64,000 nucleotides of DNA from Ignavibacteria bacterium (GTDB lineage Bacteria; Bacteroidota; Ignavibacteria; Tepidaquicellales; OLB5), in assembly GCA_019912545.1 (NCBI GenBank), contig JAIOIK010000042.1:42511-106510 (forward strand), in the 5' to 3' direction. Below, piece by piece: positions 33,113 to 40,787 of the stretch; the stretch's first letter is position 1, and each line of letters starts with the position of its first letter. The notes below the pieces were generated by a model. The model saw only the letters and a list, made by a program, of their open reading frames with translations, was not told where the DNA came from and searched no databases. The position numbers were made by a program, and so were the translations under genes.

Positions 33113-33910
33113 ATGATAGAAAACTATATAGAAATAAATAAAGAGCTTTGGAATAAGAAGACTCCAATTCACGTTAAATCTGAATTCTATGATGTTGAAT
33201 CTTTTAAGAAGGGGAAAACCTCGCTGAATCCCGCTGAGCTTGAATCTCTTGGCGATGTAAACGGAAAATCGCTTCTCCATCTGCAATGTCATTTCGGAAT
33301 GGATTCGCTTTCCTGGTCAAGACTCGGCGCAAAAGTTACGGGAGTTGATCTTTCCGATAAGGCTATTGAACAGGCTTGCATGTTAAATGATGAGTTAGGA
33401 CTGGATGCAAATTTCATCTGCTCTAATGTGTATGACCTGAAAAATAATCTAGAAGGAAAATTTGATATTGTTTTCACTTCATACGGAACTATCGGCTGGC
33501 TGCCTGATCTTGAGAAGTGGGCTGATATTGTCTCACATTTTCTTAAGCCGGGAGGTACTTTCTTTATCGCGGAGTTTCATCCTGTAAGATGGATGTATGA
33601 TGATGATTGTGTAAATATTGATTATTCGTATTTCAACATTAAGCCTATTGTAGAAAAGGTATCACACTCATATGCTGATAAAGAGCGGTTTATTAATCAT
33701 TTATCTTACGGGTGGAATCACCCTTTCAGCGAAGTATTTTCATCACTTATGAAACAAAACCTGCAGATCACAGAGTTTAAAGAATATCCATACAGCTATT
33801 ACAAGTGTTTTAACAACACTATCAAAAATGAGCTTGGATACTGGGAAATAAAGGGGCTTGAGGGCAAAATGCCGCTCATGTATTCGATCAAAGCGGTAAA
33901 GCCGGAATAA
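33113..33910 (+). CDS. Class I SAM-dependent methyltransferase
   Basis: 265 residues. The N-terminus NKELWNKKTPIHVKSEFYDVESFKKG is typical of a small family of bacterial class I methyltransferases. The SAM site has SLLHLQCHFGMDSLSWSRLG (motif I variant), VTGVDLSDKAIEQA, FDIVFTSYGTIGWLPDLEKW and LKPGGTFFIAEFHP. The substrate is unknown. The stop TAA at 33908-33910 is in the same frame as the next methyltransferase, which lacks a canonical start. Confidence 0.85.
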   Translation: MIENYIEINKELWNKKTPIHVKSEFYDVESFKKGKTSLNPAELESLGDVNGKSLLHLQCHFGMDSLSWSRLGAKVTGVDLSDKAIEQACMLNDELGLDANFICSNVYDLKNNLEGKFDIVFTSYGTIGWLPDLEKWADIVSHFLKPGGTFFIAEFHPVRWMYDDDCVNIDYSYFNIKPIVEKVSHSYADKERFINHLSYGWNHPFSEVFSSLMKQNLQITEFKEYPYSYYKCFNNTIKNELGYWEIKGLEGKMPLMYSIKAVKPE

Positions 33911-33928
33911 CTTAGATCACACTTCATC

Positions 33929-34825
33929 CTGGAAAATAAAAAGCAGACTAAAGAAGTTACAGCAAATGAAAACGCTCAGAATGTTGTAACTTATTACGAA
34001 GATACCGGGCTTGATTACGGTAAGTGGAGCCGTGAATTCAACATGCATTTTGGCTACTACAAATTCCCTATGAATCCCTTCCGCCGTGAACCGATGCTTG
34101 AGTTGATGAACAGGCATGTTTTCGAAAGTCTTAAGCTGGATGAAAGTGATGAAGTCATATTTGATTTGGGGTGCGGACTTGCAGCGCCGTGCCGCTCATT
34201 TGCGAAGAATTATCCGGGTAGACTGGTTAAAGGTATTACAATCGTTGAGTGGCAGATAGAAAAAGCAAAGGTGCTTAACAGGCTAGCCGGTGTTGAAGAT
34301 AGAATTGAGATGATACTTGGTGATTACACAAACCTCGGGTTTGAAAATAATTCTGCTGACGCTGCATATGCACTCGAAAGCGCATGCCACTGCCCCGGAG
34401 ACGATAAAGCAGCATTTGTTCAGGAAATGATGCGTGTGCTTAAGCCTGGCAAAAGTTTTGTGATAGTTGACGGATTCTTAAAACGCCCAGGCAGTAAGTT
34501 TAACCGCCTTCTGAAATACTGCTACAGGGAAATATGCAAAGGCTGGGCGCTGCCTTCATTCCCAAATGTAAATGGAGTCACCGCCATGCTTGAAAAATGC
34601 GGCGCAGAAATTATTGAGGTAACTGATCTCTCTTTCCGGGTTGCGCCATCTGTAATGCACGCTCCGTTCACAGTTGTTAGCTTTCTGCTGAAAAAAATGC
34701 TGCAGGGGGAAAAGCTCAATTCCGTAAGACTTGGACATCTTAAAGCTTGTTTCCTGGGACTGATACTTGGAATGCACAGAGGCAGTTTTTCATACATTAT
34801 GATAAGCGGCGTAAAAAAGAAATAA
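33929..34825 (+). CDS. SAM-dependent methyltransferase (ubiE/sterol MT-like), unusual start
   Basis: The SAM core has IFDLGCGLAAPCRSFAKNYPG, VKGITIVEWQIEKAKVL, NSADAAYALESACHCPGDDKAAF and MRVLKPGKSFVIVDGF, resembling small-molecule C- or N-methyltransferases of the sterol MT/ubiE type. The first ATG is at 34043, but the codons before it encode a conserved-looking region (VVTYYEDTGLDYGKWSREFN) expected in this family. Between the preceding TAA (33908-33910, same frame) and 34043 there is no ATG, GTG or TTG. CTG at 33929 and ATC at 33926 are the best candidates. The gene is adjacent to another methyltransferase. Confidence 0.75.
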   Translation: MENKKQTKEVTANENAQNVVTYYEDTGLDYGKWSREFNMHFGYYKFPMNPFRREPMLELMNRHVFESLKLDESDEVIFDLGCGLAAPCRSFAKNYPGRLVKGITIVEWQIEKAKVLNRLAGVEDRIEMILGDYTNLGFENNSADAAYALESACHCPGDDKAAFVQEMMRVLKPGKSFVIVDGFLKRPGSKFNRLLKYCYREICKGWALPSFPNVNGVTAMLEKCGAEIIEVTDLSFRVAPSVMHAPFTVVSFLLKKMLQGEKLNSVRLGHLKACFLGLILGMHRGSFSYIMISGVKKK

Positions 34826-34829
34826 ATTA

Positions 34830-35300
34830 ATGATCATGAAAATATTATTAATGTTGATATTATTCCCGGTTTTATGTTTTTCACAAACTCAAAAAGACCT
34901 TATCGGCTCATGGCAGGCTGCACCTCATGTTGCGGCGGGTTATGATGATACATATACTTTCAATGGTGACGGCACATTTTATTACTTCAGCAATCAAATG
35001 GATTGCAGTAAAAGAGAGATTGGCTTTGGAGGCTATTGGGAACTAGATGGGAAAACAATTCATCTTACCATTACATATTATGAGATTGAAAAAGGCGGGT
35101 GGCTTGAGCCTTCAAACGGAAGCTGCGGAAGCGATTCAATGCTCGTTGGTTCTGTAATCGTAAGAACATTTTCCATTCCGTATGCAATGGAGAACCTGAA
35201 AATAGCCAATTACAAAACTGAAACTGAAGACGAAACCCAAAGATATACAATTGAGCTGAATAACAGAAAGTATTGGCATTTTTCTAAATTTGAATATTAA
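34830..35300 (+). CDS. Secreted lipocalin-like hypothetical protein
   Basis: 156 residues with a signal peptide (MKILLMLILFPVLCFSQ). KDLIGSWQAA and DTYTFNGDGTFYYFSN are typical of the first strands of lipocalin-like/META-like domains in Bacteroidetes, which measure about 100-130 residues. Four cysteines are present (one in the signal, then C at DCSKRE and GSCGSD), which may form a disulfide. It begins 4 nt after the methyltransferase stop. Function unknown. Confidence 0.6.
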   Translation: MIMKILLMLILFPVLCFSQTQKDLIGSWQAAPHVAAGYDDTYTFNGDGTFYYFSNQMDCSKREIGFGGYWELDGKTIHLTITYYEIEKGGWLEPSNGSCGSDSMLVGSVIVRTFSIPYAMENLKIANYKTETEDETQRYTIELNNRKYWHFSKFEY

Positions 35301-35306
35301 CATCAG

Positions 35307-35963
35307 TTGAAAATAGAAAAGTTGACAGAAAGCAGCATACCGGCATTCAAAGAATATTTCAAGAAATATGCTCATGAGCAGGATGAATCTTTCCCGCCTT
35401 TGGAAAGCTTTACTATTAATGAGAATGAACCGGTTTATGTTTTGAAAGTTGGTAGTGAGATCGCCGGGGCAGCAGCGCTTATGATCTATCCGGAATATAG
35501 GGAAGTCAAACAGGTACGTTTCAGGATCTTTCACTCAACGGATGCCCTGGAAAAAGCTATAAACTTTTATTAAACAACATATTAGAACACACTGTTGGGC
35601 TCAATTCTATTTACTGTTTTATTGAAGACAAATACAGCAATATTACAGATATTTGGGAATCTCTTGGGTTTGAATCAAGGCGCTTTGCATGGATTCTTGA
35701 GCGGGAAACATCATCTTTCATTAAGCCTGAATTCCCAAATAGCTTCGAGCTTAGAACTTTCCGTGACGGCATTGATGAAAATAACTGGTGCAATATTATC
35801 AATGAAGCTTTTGAGCATTCACTTGGGCACGTTAGAATGACTCCGCAAAAGATAGCAGATTGGCGGATTGATCCCTCTTACATAAACGGGAGGGCTGTAT
35901 TTCAGAGAAGGATTCCGGAAGGAATCGCTTTACAAATGTTATTATTTTGATACAAACAAATAA
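35307..35963 (+). pseudogene. GNAT acetyltransferase gene, frameshifted
   Basis: The first frame starts at TTG 35307 (MKIEKLTESSIPAFKEYFKKYAHEQDE) and shows a GNAT-like fold up to DALEKAINFY, then stops at 35571-35573. Adding one base in the A5 run at 35551-35555 continues the protein in another frame: SYKLLLNNILEHTVGLNSIYCFIEDKYSN, ESLGFESRRFAWILERE, then a second domain FELRTFRDGIDENNWCNIINEAFEH. Near 35890 the frame again looks wrong: the better C-terminus (YFREGFRKESLYKCYYF) is in a third frame. The second domain is also far too short. The gene looks decayed, with assembly error as the alternative for the first shift. Confidence 0.65.
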
Positions 35964-35974
35964 CCGGTAAGAAA

Positions 35975-37156
35975 ATGGATAGTGATATAAAAAGTGATTT
36001 CCTAGAAGTAGTAAAAAGTGCGCTGAGTGAAAATATTTTTGTCAAATTTACTTTAGGCAAATACCGCGGGGGTGAAGATGGCCTTGAGAATATTCATATA
36101 AATCCTGTGCGCTTGAAGGAAGAGATAAAACTTGCATTCCGTTATAAATATAAGACCCGTGATGTGTATAAAAACTACTCTCCTGAAGAATCTCTCAGTA
36201 TCATTGGTGATGAGCTCGGAAAAAATTTTCTTTATGGCGGATTGTTTTCAACAAAGAATGATTTTGTAATTGAATACAATAAAAAACGTGTTCCGCGCAC
36301 ATATACCCGCAAAGCTTCATTCAATAGGGTTGATATTAAGGAACATAACCGCGTTAAAACAAGATACATTGATTCAAAAGAACCCTACCTAAACCTGCTC
36401 GGAATAACTAATGCCAAAGGCGAAGTTAAAGGCGATAAATATGATAAGTTCCGACAGATAGATAAATTTGTTGAAATAGTGAGCTCGCTTATAAAAGATT
36501 CAGATCTTGCTGAAAAAGATAAGCTCAGCATTATAGACTACGGCTCCGGTAAAAGCTATTTAACATTCGCGCTGTATGACTATCTTACAGGCCGCCAGAG
36601 GGTAAAAGTTTCCATGAAGGGTATTGAACAGAGAAGCGACCTTGTGGAAATCTCAGGCAAAGTTGCTGATGAATGCGGATTCAAAGATCTTAGCTTCATT
36701 AACAACAGCATATCAGGCCACAAACAGAAAGACGCAGATATTGTCATAGCGCTTCATGCATGCGATACAGCAACCGATGATGCTATTGCAAAAGCAGTAA
36801 AGCAAAATGCCGCCATTATCATCCTTGCCCCCTGCTGCCAGAAGTACATCAGGAAACAACTGAACGTTCCCGAAGAACTTGCCCCTGTGTTCAGGCATGG
36901 CATACTTGAAGAGCATTTATCATCTTTCCTTACCGATGGCCTCAGAGCGCTTACACTTGAATCACTTGGCTATACTACAAAGATATTTGAGTTTATCTCA
37001 GGAGAGCATACAAGCAAGAACATTATGATCACAGCCATAAAAGGGGAATATTCAGAAGAGAAATACATGGAAAAGATCATGCAGATAGAAAAACTGAAAT
37101 CTAAATTCCAATTGAAGGATTACTACCTGGATAAGATTATTCAGCCTGAAAATTAA
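35975..37156 (+). CDS. Methyltransferase with class I SAM core (TRMT13/RsmB-like group)
   Basis: 393 residues. The N-terminal half (1-175) has an unknown domain with KFTLGKYRGGEDGLENIHINPVRLKEE and YIDSKEPYLNLLGITNAKGEV. The SAM core starts at about 185: LSIIDYGSGKSYLTFALYDYL, KGIEQRSDLVEISGKVADECG, VIALHACDTATDDAIAKAV and ILAPCCQKYIRKQL. The ALHACDTATDDAI and APCCQ segments are shared with a family of probable RNA methyltransferases. No partner genes are visible. It lies 11 nt after the decayed acetyltransferase. Confidence 0.8.
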   Translation: MDSDIKSDFLEVVKSALSENIFVKFTLGKYRGGEDGLENIHINPVRLKEEIKLAFRYKYKTRDVYKNYSPEESLSIIGDELGKNFLYGGLFSTKNDFVIEYNKKRVPRTYTRKASFNRVDIKEHNRVKTRYIDSKEPYLNLLGITNAKGEVKGDKYDKFRQIDKFVEIVSSLIKDSDLAEKDKLSIIDYGSGKSYLTFALYDYLTGRQRVKVSMKGIEQRSDLVEISGKVADECGFKDLSFINNSISGHKQKDADIVIALHACDTATDDAIAKAVKQNAAIIILAPCCQKYIRKQLNVPEELAPVFRHGILEEHLSSFLTDGLRALTLESLGYTTKIFEFISGEHTSKNIMITAIKGEYSEEKYMEKIMQIEKLKSKFQLKDYYLDKIIQPEN

Positions 37157-37211
37157 GATCAAGAATTTTTTTTTGCTGGATATTGACACCAATATTGTTT
37201 TTTGTTTAGAC

Positions 37212-37285
37212 ATTGTCATTCTGAGCCCGATTCATCGGGCGAAGAATCCACTGATAATGCAGATGGATGCTGCCCACCAATGGGC
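37212..37285. repeat. GTCATTCTGAG...GAAGAATCCA repeat plus CCCACC/GGGCGGG hairpin
   Basis: GTCATTCTGAGCCCGATTCA followed by TCGGGCGAAGAATCCA is the plain, uninterrupted member of the family seen reversed at 14026-14084 and 24571-24624. GCCCACCAATGGGCGGGC at 37268-37285 is an additional hairpin. The rest of the 37157-37395 spacer is AT-rich. Confidence 0.6.
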
Positions 37286-37395
37286 GGGCTTAACACTCTG
37301 TTAAGCAGGGCAATATTTTTTTTCTGAATTAATCCATAGTGATTGTTGTTTAGTAAAGTAAAAATTGATTTCAAAATATTAAGTATTTATACGCA

Positions 37396-38751
37396 ATGTT
37401 AAAAGTAAATATTGAAAATATTTTTGGCTTTGTTCCAAAAGATGAAATCTATTCACTCGAAGCCAGAGTTGCAGAAGCAAACAGCTCAATTTACAATAAA
37501 ACAGGCAAGGGTAGTGACTTCCTCGGCTGGGCGGGTCTTCCATCACGTACATTTGCAGATACAGCAGAACTAAAGCGGATCAATGATTGCGCTTCAAGGC
37601 TTGCGGGATTATCCGATTTAATGGTGGTTATCGGAATTGGCGGTTCATATCTCGGGGCTCGTGCTGTTATTGATGCACTCTCTTCAAACTTCAATGCACT
37701 GTTAAGTAAAAATGAACGAAGAGCTCCTTTAGTACTTTATGCCGGGAATAATATTGGTGAAGATTATCACACTGAACTGCTGAAGGTACTGGATAACGCA
37801 GATTATTCTTTAATTGTCATTTCGAAATCAGGCACTACTACAGAGCCCGCCATTGCATTCAGATTACTCAAAGAGCATTGCGAAAAAAAATACGGCAAAT
37901 CCGGAGCTTCAAAAAGAATTGCAGCGGTTACTGATAGTTCACGCGGCGCGCTCAAAAAACTTGCAGATTCCGAAGGCTACGAAACATTTGTAATACCGGA
38001 TGACGTAGGTGGAAGATTTTCAGTCTTAACTCCGGTGGGTTTGCTCCCTATTGCCGCAGCGGGATTTGATATAAGCAAACTTCTTCAGGGAGCTGCCGGA
38101 ATGGAAAACATTTGCCGCAAGGAATGCTCATTTGATAATAATCCTGCAAACCTGTACGCTGCTTCGAGATTCAGCCTTTACAATTTAGGAAAAGCAATCG
38201 AAATTCTTGCCGGATACACGCCAAATATCAATTATATAATCGAGTGGTGGAAACAGCTTTACGGCGAAAGCGAAGGTAAAAATGGAATTGGTATTTTTCC
38301 GGCGGGTGCGAATTTCACTACGGACCTGCACTCAATGGGTCAATGGATACAGGACGGAGTGCGGAATATTTTTGAGACTGTCATAAGTATTAAAGAACAA
38401 TGCCATATCCTAAAAGTCCCAAATGATGCAAATAATCTGGATGAGCTGAATTTCCTATCAGGTAAACGATTTGGCGAAATTAATAAAATGGCAGAGCTGG
38501 GTACTTCAATTGCGCATGTTGAAGGGGGAGTGCCGAATATTTTGATTTCCATTGAGAAGCTTGATGAAACAAATCTCGGAGAAATGATCTATTTCTTCGA
38601 AAAAGCCTGCGCCATAAGCGGCTATTTACTTGGTGTGAATCCCTTCGATCAGCCTGGTGTTGAAGCCTACAAAAAGAACATGTTTGCCCTGCTGGGTAAG
38701 CATGGATTTGAGAAAGAGTCTGCGGAAATACGTAACAAGCTGAAACTTTGA
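37396..38751 (+). CDS. pgi: Glucose-6-phosphate isomerase
   Basis: 451 residues, the compact bacterial form. Signatures are VVIGIGGSYLGARAVIDAL, VISKSGTTTEPAIAFRLL (sugar-phosphate site), DDVGGRFSVLTPVG, a glutamate in GESEGKNGIGIFP, and the C-terminal FDQPGVEAYKKNMFALLG with the catalytic lysine. It interconverts glucose-6-phosphate and fructose-6-phosphate and links the glycogen genes of the window to glycolysis. No operon partner is obvious; the next gene starts 45 nt later on the same strand. Confidence 0.95.
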   Translation: MLKVNIENIFGFVPKDEIYSLEARVAEANSSIYNKTGKGSDFLGWAGLPSRTFADTAELKRINDCASRLAGLSDLMVVIGIGGSYLGARAVIDALSSNFNALLSKNERRAPLVLYAGNNIGEDYHTELLKVLDNADYSLIVISKSGTTTEPAIAFRLLKEHCEKKYGKSGASKRIAAVTDSSRGALKKLADSEGYETFVIPDDVGGRFSVLTPVGLLPIAAAGFDISKLLQGAAGMENICRKECSFDNNPANLYAASRFSLYNLGKAIEILAGYTPNINYIIEWWKQLYGESEGKNGIGIFPAGANFTTDLHSMGQWIQDGVRNIFETVISIKEQCHILKVPNDANNLDELNFLSGKRFGEINKMAELGTSIAHVEGGVPNILISIEKLDETNLGEMIYFFEKACAISGYLLGVNPFDQPGVEAYKKNMFALLGKHGFEKESAEIRNKLKL

Positions 38752-38796
38752 GCATTATGTGAAGGTTTTATTCAGTAAACCATAATCATTGAGTAT

Positions 38797-39660
38797 ATGA
38801 AATCAATATTACTATCTTTAATTACGATATTATTATTCATGAAATTAGCCCACGCGCAGCATACTTGCTGTGAGGAAGAAACAAATTCTTCCGAATCTAC
38901 CACTTCGCCAAACATCATGGCCTCATTCAGCAATGATAAGGAATTCCGCGACGTGCACCCTGAGCCGCTTGCTTTTACGCTTACTGACGGCAAAGGAAAG
39001 ATGATCACATACAAGACTTCTGACGGAGTTGATGCTATCGGCTACGAAGTGAAGTCTGACAACCCCACTAATAACTGGGTATTTGTATTTCATGAATGGT
39101 ACGGCTTGAATGATTACATTAAAAAAGAATCCGAAGAAATTGCTTCTACACTTGGTAATGTCAATGTTCTGGCAATTGATCTTTATGACGGTAAAGTAGC
39201 AGCAAATAATGATGAAGCCATGAAGTATGTTCAGTCTGTAGAAAACTCAAGGGCGTTCGCAATTATTAACGGAGCAAAAGATTATGCCGGTACAAGCGCA
39301 GTATTTGCGACTCTTGGATGGTGTTTCGGCGGCGCGTGGAGTAACCAGGCATCTATTGAGCTTGGTGACAGGTCTGCTGCTTGTATTATCTATTACGGAA
39401 TGCCTGAACAGAATATTGACCGCCTCGGCAAACTCAAAGCTCCGGTACTCGGAATCTTTGCCAAGCTTGATGGCAGAATTACTCCCGAAGTTGCCGCGAA
39501 ATTCGAAAGTGACCTTGCCAGCCTCAAAATTCCGGCAAGCATTAATCAGTATGACGCAGTTCATGGATTCGCAAATCCCAGCAACCCAAAACATAACATC
39601 GAAGCCACTAAAGATGCCAAAGAAAAAACTTATGCATTTTTGAAAGAGAAATTGAAGTAG
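38797..39660 (+). CDS. Secreted dienelactone hydrolase family protein
   Basis: 287 residues with a signal peptide (MKSILLSLITILLFMKLAHAQ). The alpha/beta-hydrolase core has the DLH triad: nucleophile C176 in GWCFGGA, D225 in AKLDGRI and H256 in DAVHGFANPS. VFVFHEWYGLNDYIKKESEEIA supplies the oxyanion-region motif. Cysteine instead of serine as nucleophile is the hallmark of dienelactone hydrolases. Periplasmic members are common in Bacteroidetes and their substrates are unknown. A terminator-like palindrome follows at 39699. Confidence 0.88.
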   Translation: MKSILLSLITILLFMKLAHAQHTCCEEETNSSESTTSPNIMASFSNDKEFRDVHPEPLAFTLTDGKGKMITYKTSDGVDAIGYEVKSDNPTNNWVFVFHEWYGLNDYIKKESEEIASTLGNVNVLAIDLYDGKVAANNDEAMKYVQSVENSRAFAIINGAKDYAGTSAVFATLGWCFGGAWSNQASIELGDRSAACIIYYGMPEQNIDRLGKLKAPVLGIFAKLDGRITPEVAAKFESDLASLKIPASINQYDAVHGFANPSNPKHNIEATKDAKEKTYAFLKEKLK

Positions 39661-39698
39661 TTCAAAGGCAATCAATTATTTGATTGTTGTCATCGTAG

Positions 39699-39724
39699 GG
39701 AACGGTCGTGACCGTTCCTTTTTT
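39699..39724 (+). terminator. Palindrome followed by T-run after the dienelactone hydrolase gene
   Basis: GGAACGGTCGTGACCGTTCC is a perfect 9-bp-arm palindrome immediately followed by six T, which fits an intrinsic terminator. The same palindrome, without the T-run on that side, is at 46319-46338. Confidence 0.6.
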
Positions 39725-39747
39725 GTCATCATGAACGCAATGCCGCG

Positions 39748-39846
39748 CCCGCCTACTGGCGGGAAAGCTCCATTCATTTTTTCAGCCACGAATTTCACGC
39801 CAGCCTGCCGGAGCATCGGCGCAGGCACTAATTACACGAATTTTTT
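39748..39846. repeat. Composite repeat with CATTCATTTTTTCAGCCACG unit
   Basis: CCCGCCTACTGGCGGG (39749-39764) is followed by CATTCATTTTTTCAGCCACG and AATTTCACG, which is interrupted by CCAGCCTGCCGgagcatCGGCGCAGGCA and resumes with AATTACACGAATTTT. A second copy of the CATTCATTTTTTCAGC unit is at 40474-40510. No reading frame is supported here. Confidence 0.5.
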
Positions 39847-39935
39847 CCAGTACATACGACCCAGTGGTTGTCTTATATTTGAATAATTTTGTATTGTGAT
39901 TTAGTTCTAAATAAATTATTTTCTGGTGATGAGAA

Positions 39936-40175
39936 TTGGGTAAACGGGAAAAAAATGAGATAAAATATGAGAACTGGATTCAGACTGATGATGGAGGTAG
40001 AATTTATATATATGAAGTTACAGGAAAGAGCGGCTGGAAAGCTAAATATATCAAGACTGTAGATGAGAATGAAAATACGTTATTTTTTGTTCAGGAGATA
40101 TATGATGAAAATGGAGATTTAGTTGAAATTCACGAAAAGTTTCCAGTAGATAAAGGACATAGAAAAGTAAAATGA
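39936..40175 (+). CDS. Small hypothetical protein, 79 aa (first of overlapping pair)
   Basis: TTG start at 39936; 79 residues, charged and strand-rich (WIQTDDGGRIYIYEVTGKSGWKAKYIKTVDEN). There is no signal peptide or cysteine. It overlaps the next gene by 4 nt (ATGA), so the two are translationally coupled. The overall look, two short acidic/basic genes in a repeat-bounded island, recalls toxin/immunity or antitoxin pairs, but no motif supports that. Unrecognised. Confidence 0.5.
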   Translation: MGKREKNEIKYENWIQTDDGGRIYIYEVTGKSGWKAKYIKTVDENENTLFFVQEIYDENGDLVEIHEKFPVDKGHRKVK

Positions 40176-40432
40176 TAATTACAAAAAAAATACTTGCTGA
40201 AAAGATTAAAGAGTATCTTTATCACAAGATCAGTTTGGCGGAACTTGTAAGCTGGGCAGAAAGTATCATGATGGAAGGTGACTTTCCTGCTGAAGATGCA
40301 CATGCATTGAAAAACATTGTTTCACTTCTTGGTGTTGCAGATGTCCGTTCATTCGGTCTGACTCTTGAGGATTGTGAAAATTTCCTGGAACAGCTTGGAT
40401 ATAAGATCGAATTTGAAATAAACGAGAAATAG
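40172..40432 (+). CDS. Small hypothetical protein, 86 aa (second of overlapping pair)
   Basis: ATG at 40172; 86 residues, helical and acidic: MIITKKILAEKIKEYLYHKISLAELVSWAESIM, then LKNIVSLLGVADVRSFGLTLEDCENFLEQLGYKIEFEI. The pattern resembles small immunity or antitoxin-like helical proteins, but this is only a shape argument. It is coupled to the upstream 79-residue gene through ATGA. Confidence 0.5.
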   Translation: MIITKKILAEKIKEYLYHKISLAELVSWAESIMMEGDFPAEDAHALKNIVSLLGVADVRSFGLTLEDCENFLEQLGYKIEFEINEK

Positions 40433-40787
40433 TATTGTCATCCTGAGAGACTGCCGCAGGCAGGAAAGAAGGGTCCATTCATTTTTTCAGCTACGAATTA
40501 TGCGAATTTATTAAGAAAGCGATCTGGAAATTCACTTTCTTAATTCAGTGCACATTGAAAACTGGATTCACCCCTGCGCAGGTATGACAGACATTTAATA
40601 CTCCAGCATTATCCTTAATTACTTTCTGAATATCATCTACAGCGAAAGAGTTTTATTGGTTTTTGTGTTTTTCAGCCGCGAAATTCACAAAGTGGTTATT
40701 AATGTATAGAGACGACTCCTTAGTTCGTCTTTTTGTATTTATTAAGAGAACTTGATTATGTAAATTATCTTTATAAATAGAATAATC
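40433..40787. other. 355-bp spacer made of repeats
   Basis: From left to right it holds a GTCATCCTGAG...AGGGTCCA repeat with an internal CTGCCGCAGGCAG palindrome (40434-40476), the CATTCATTTTTTCAGC unit (40474-40510), a CCCCTGCGCAGG segment near 40571 and a TTTTTCAGCCGCG unit near 40670. No supportable gene is present. The bases from about 40740 turn AT-rich, ahead of the DUF4062 gene. Confidence 0.5.
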
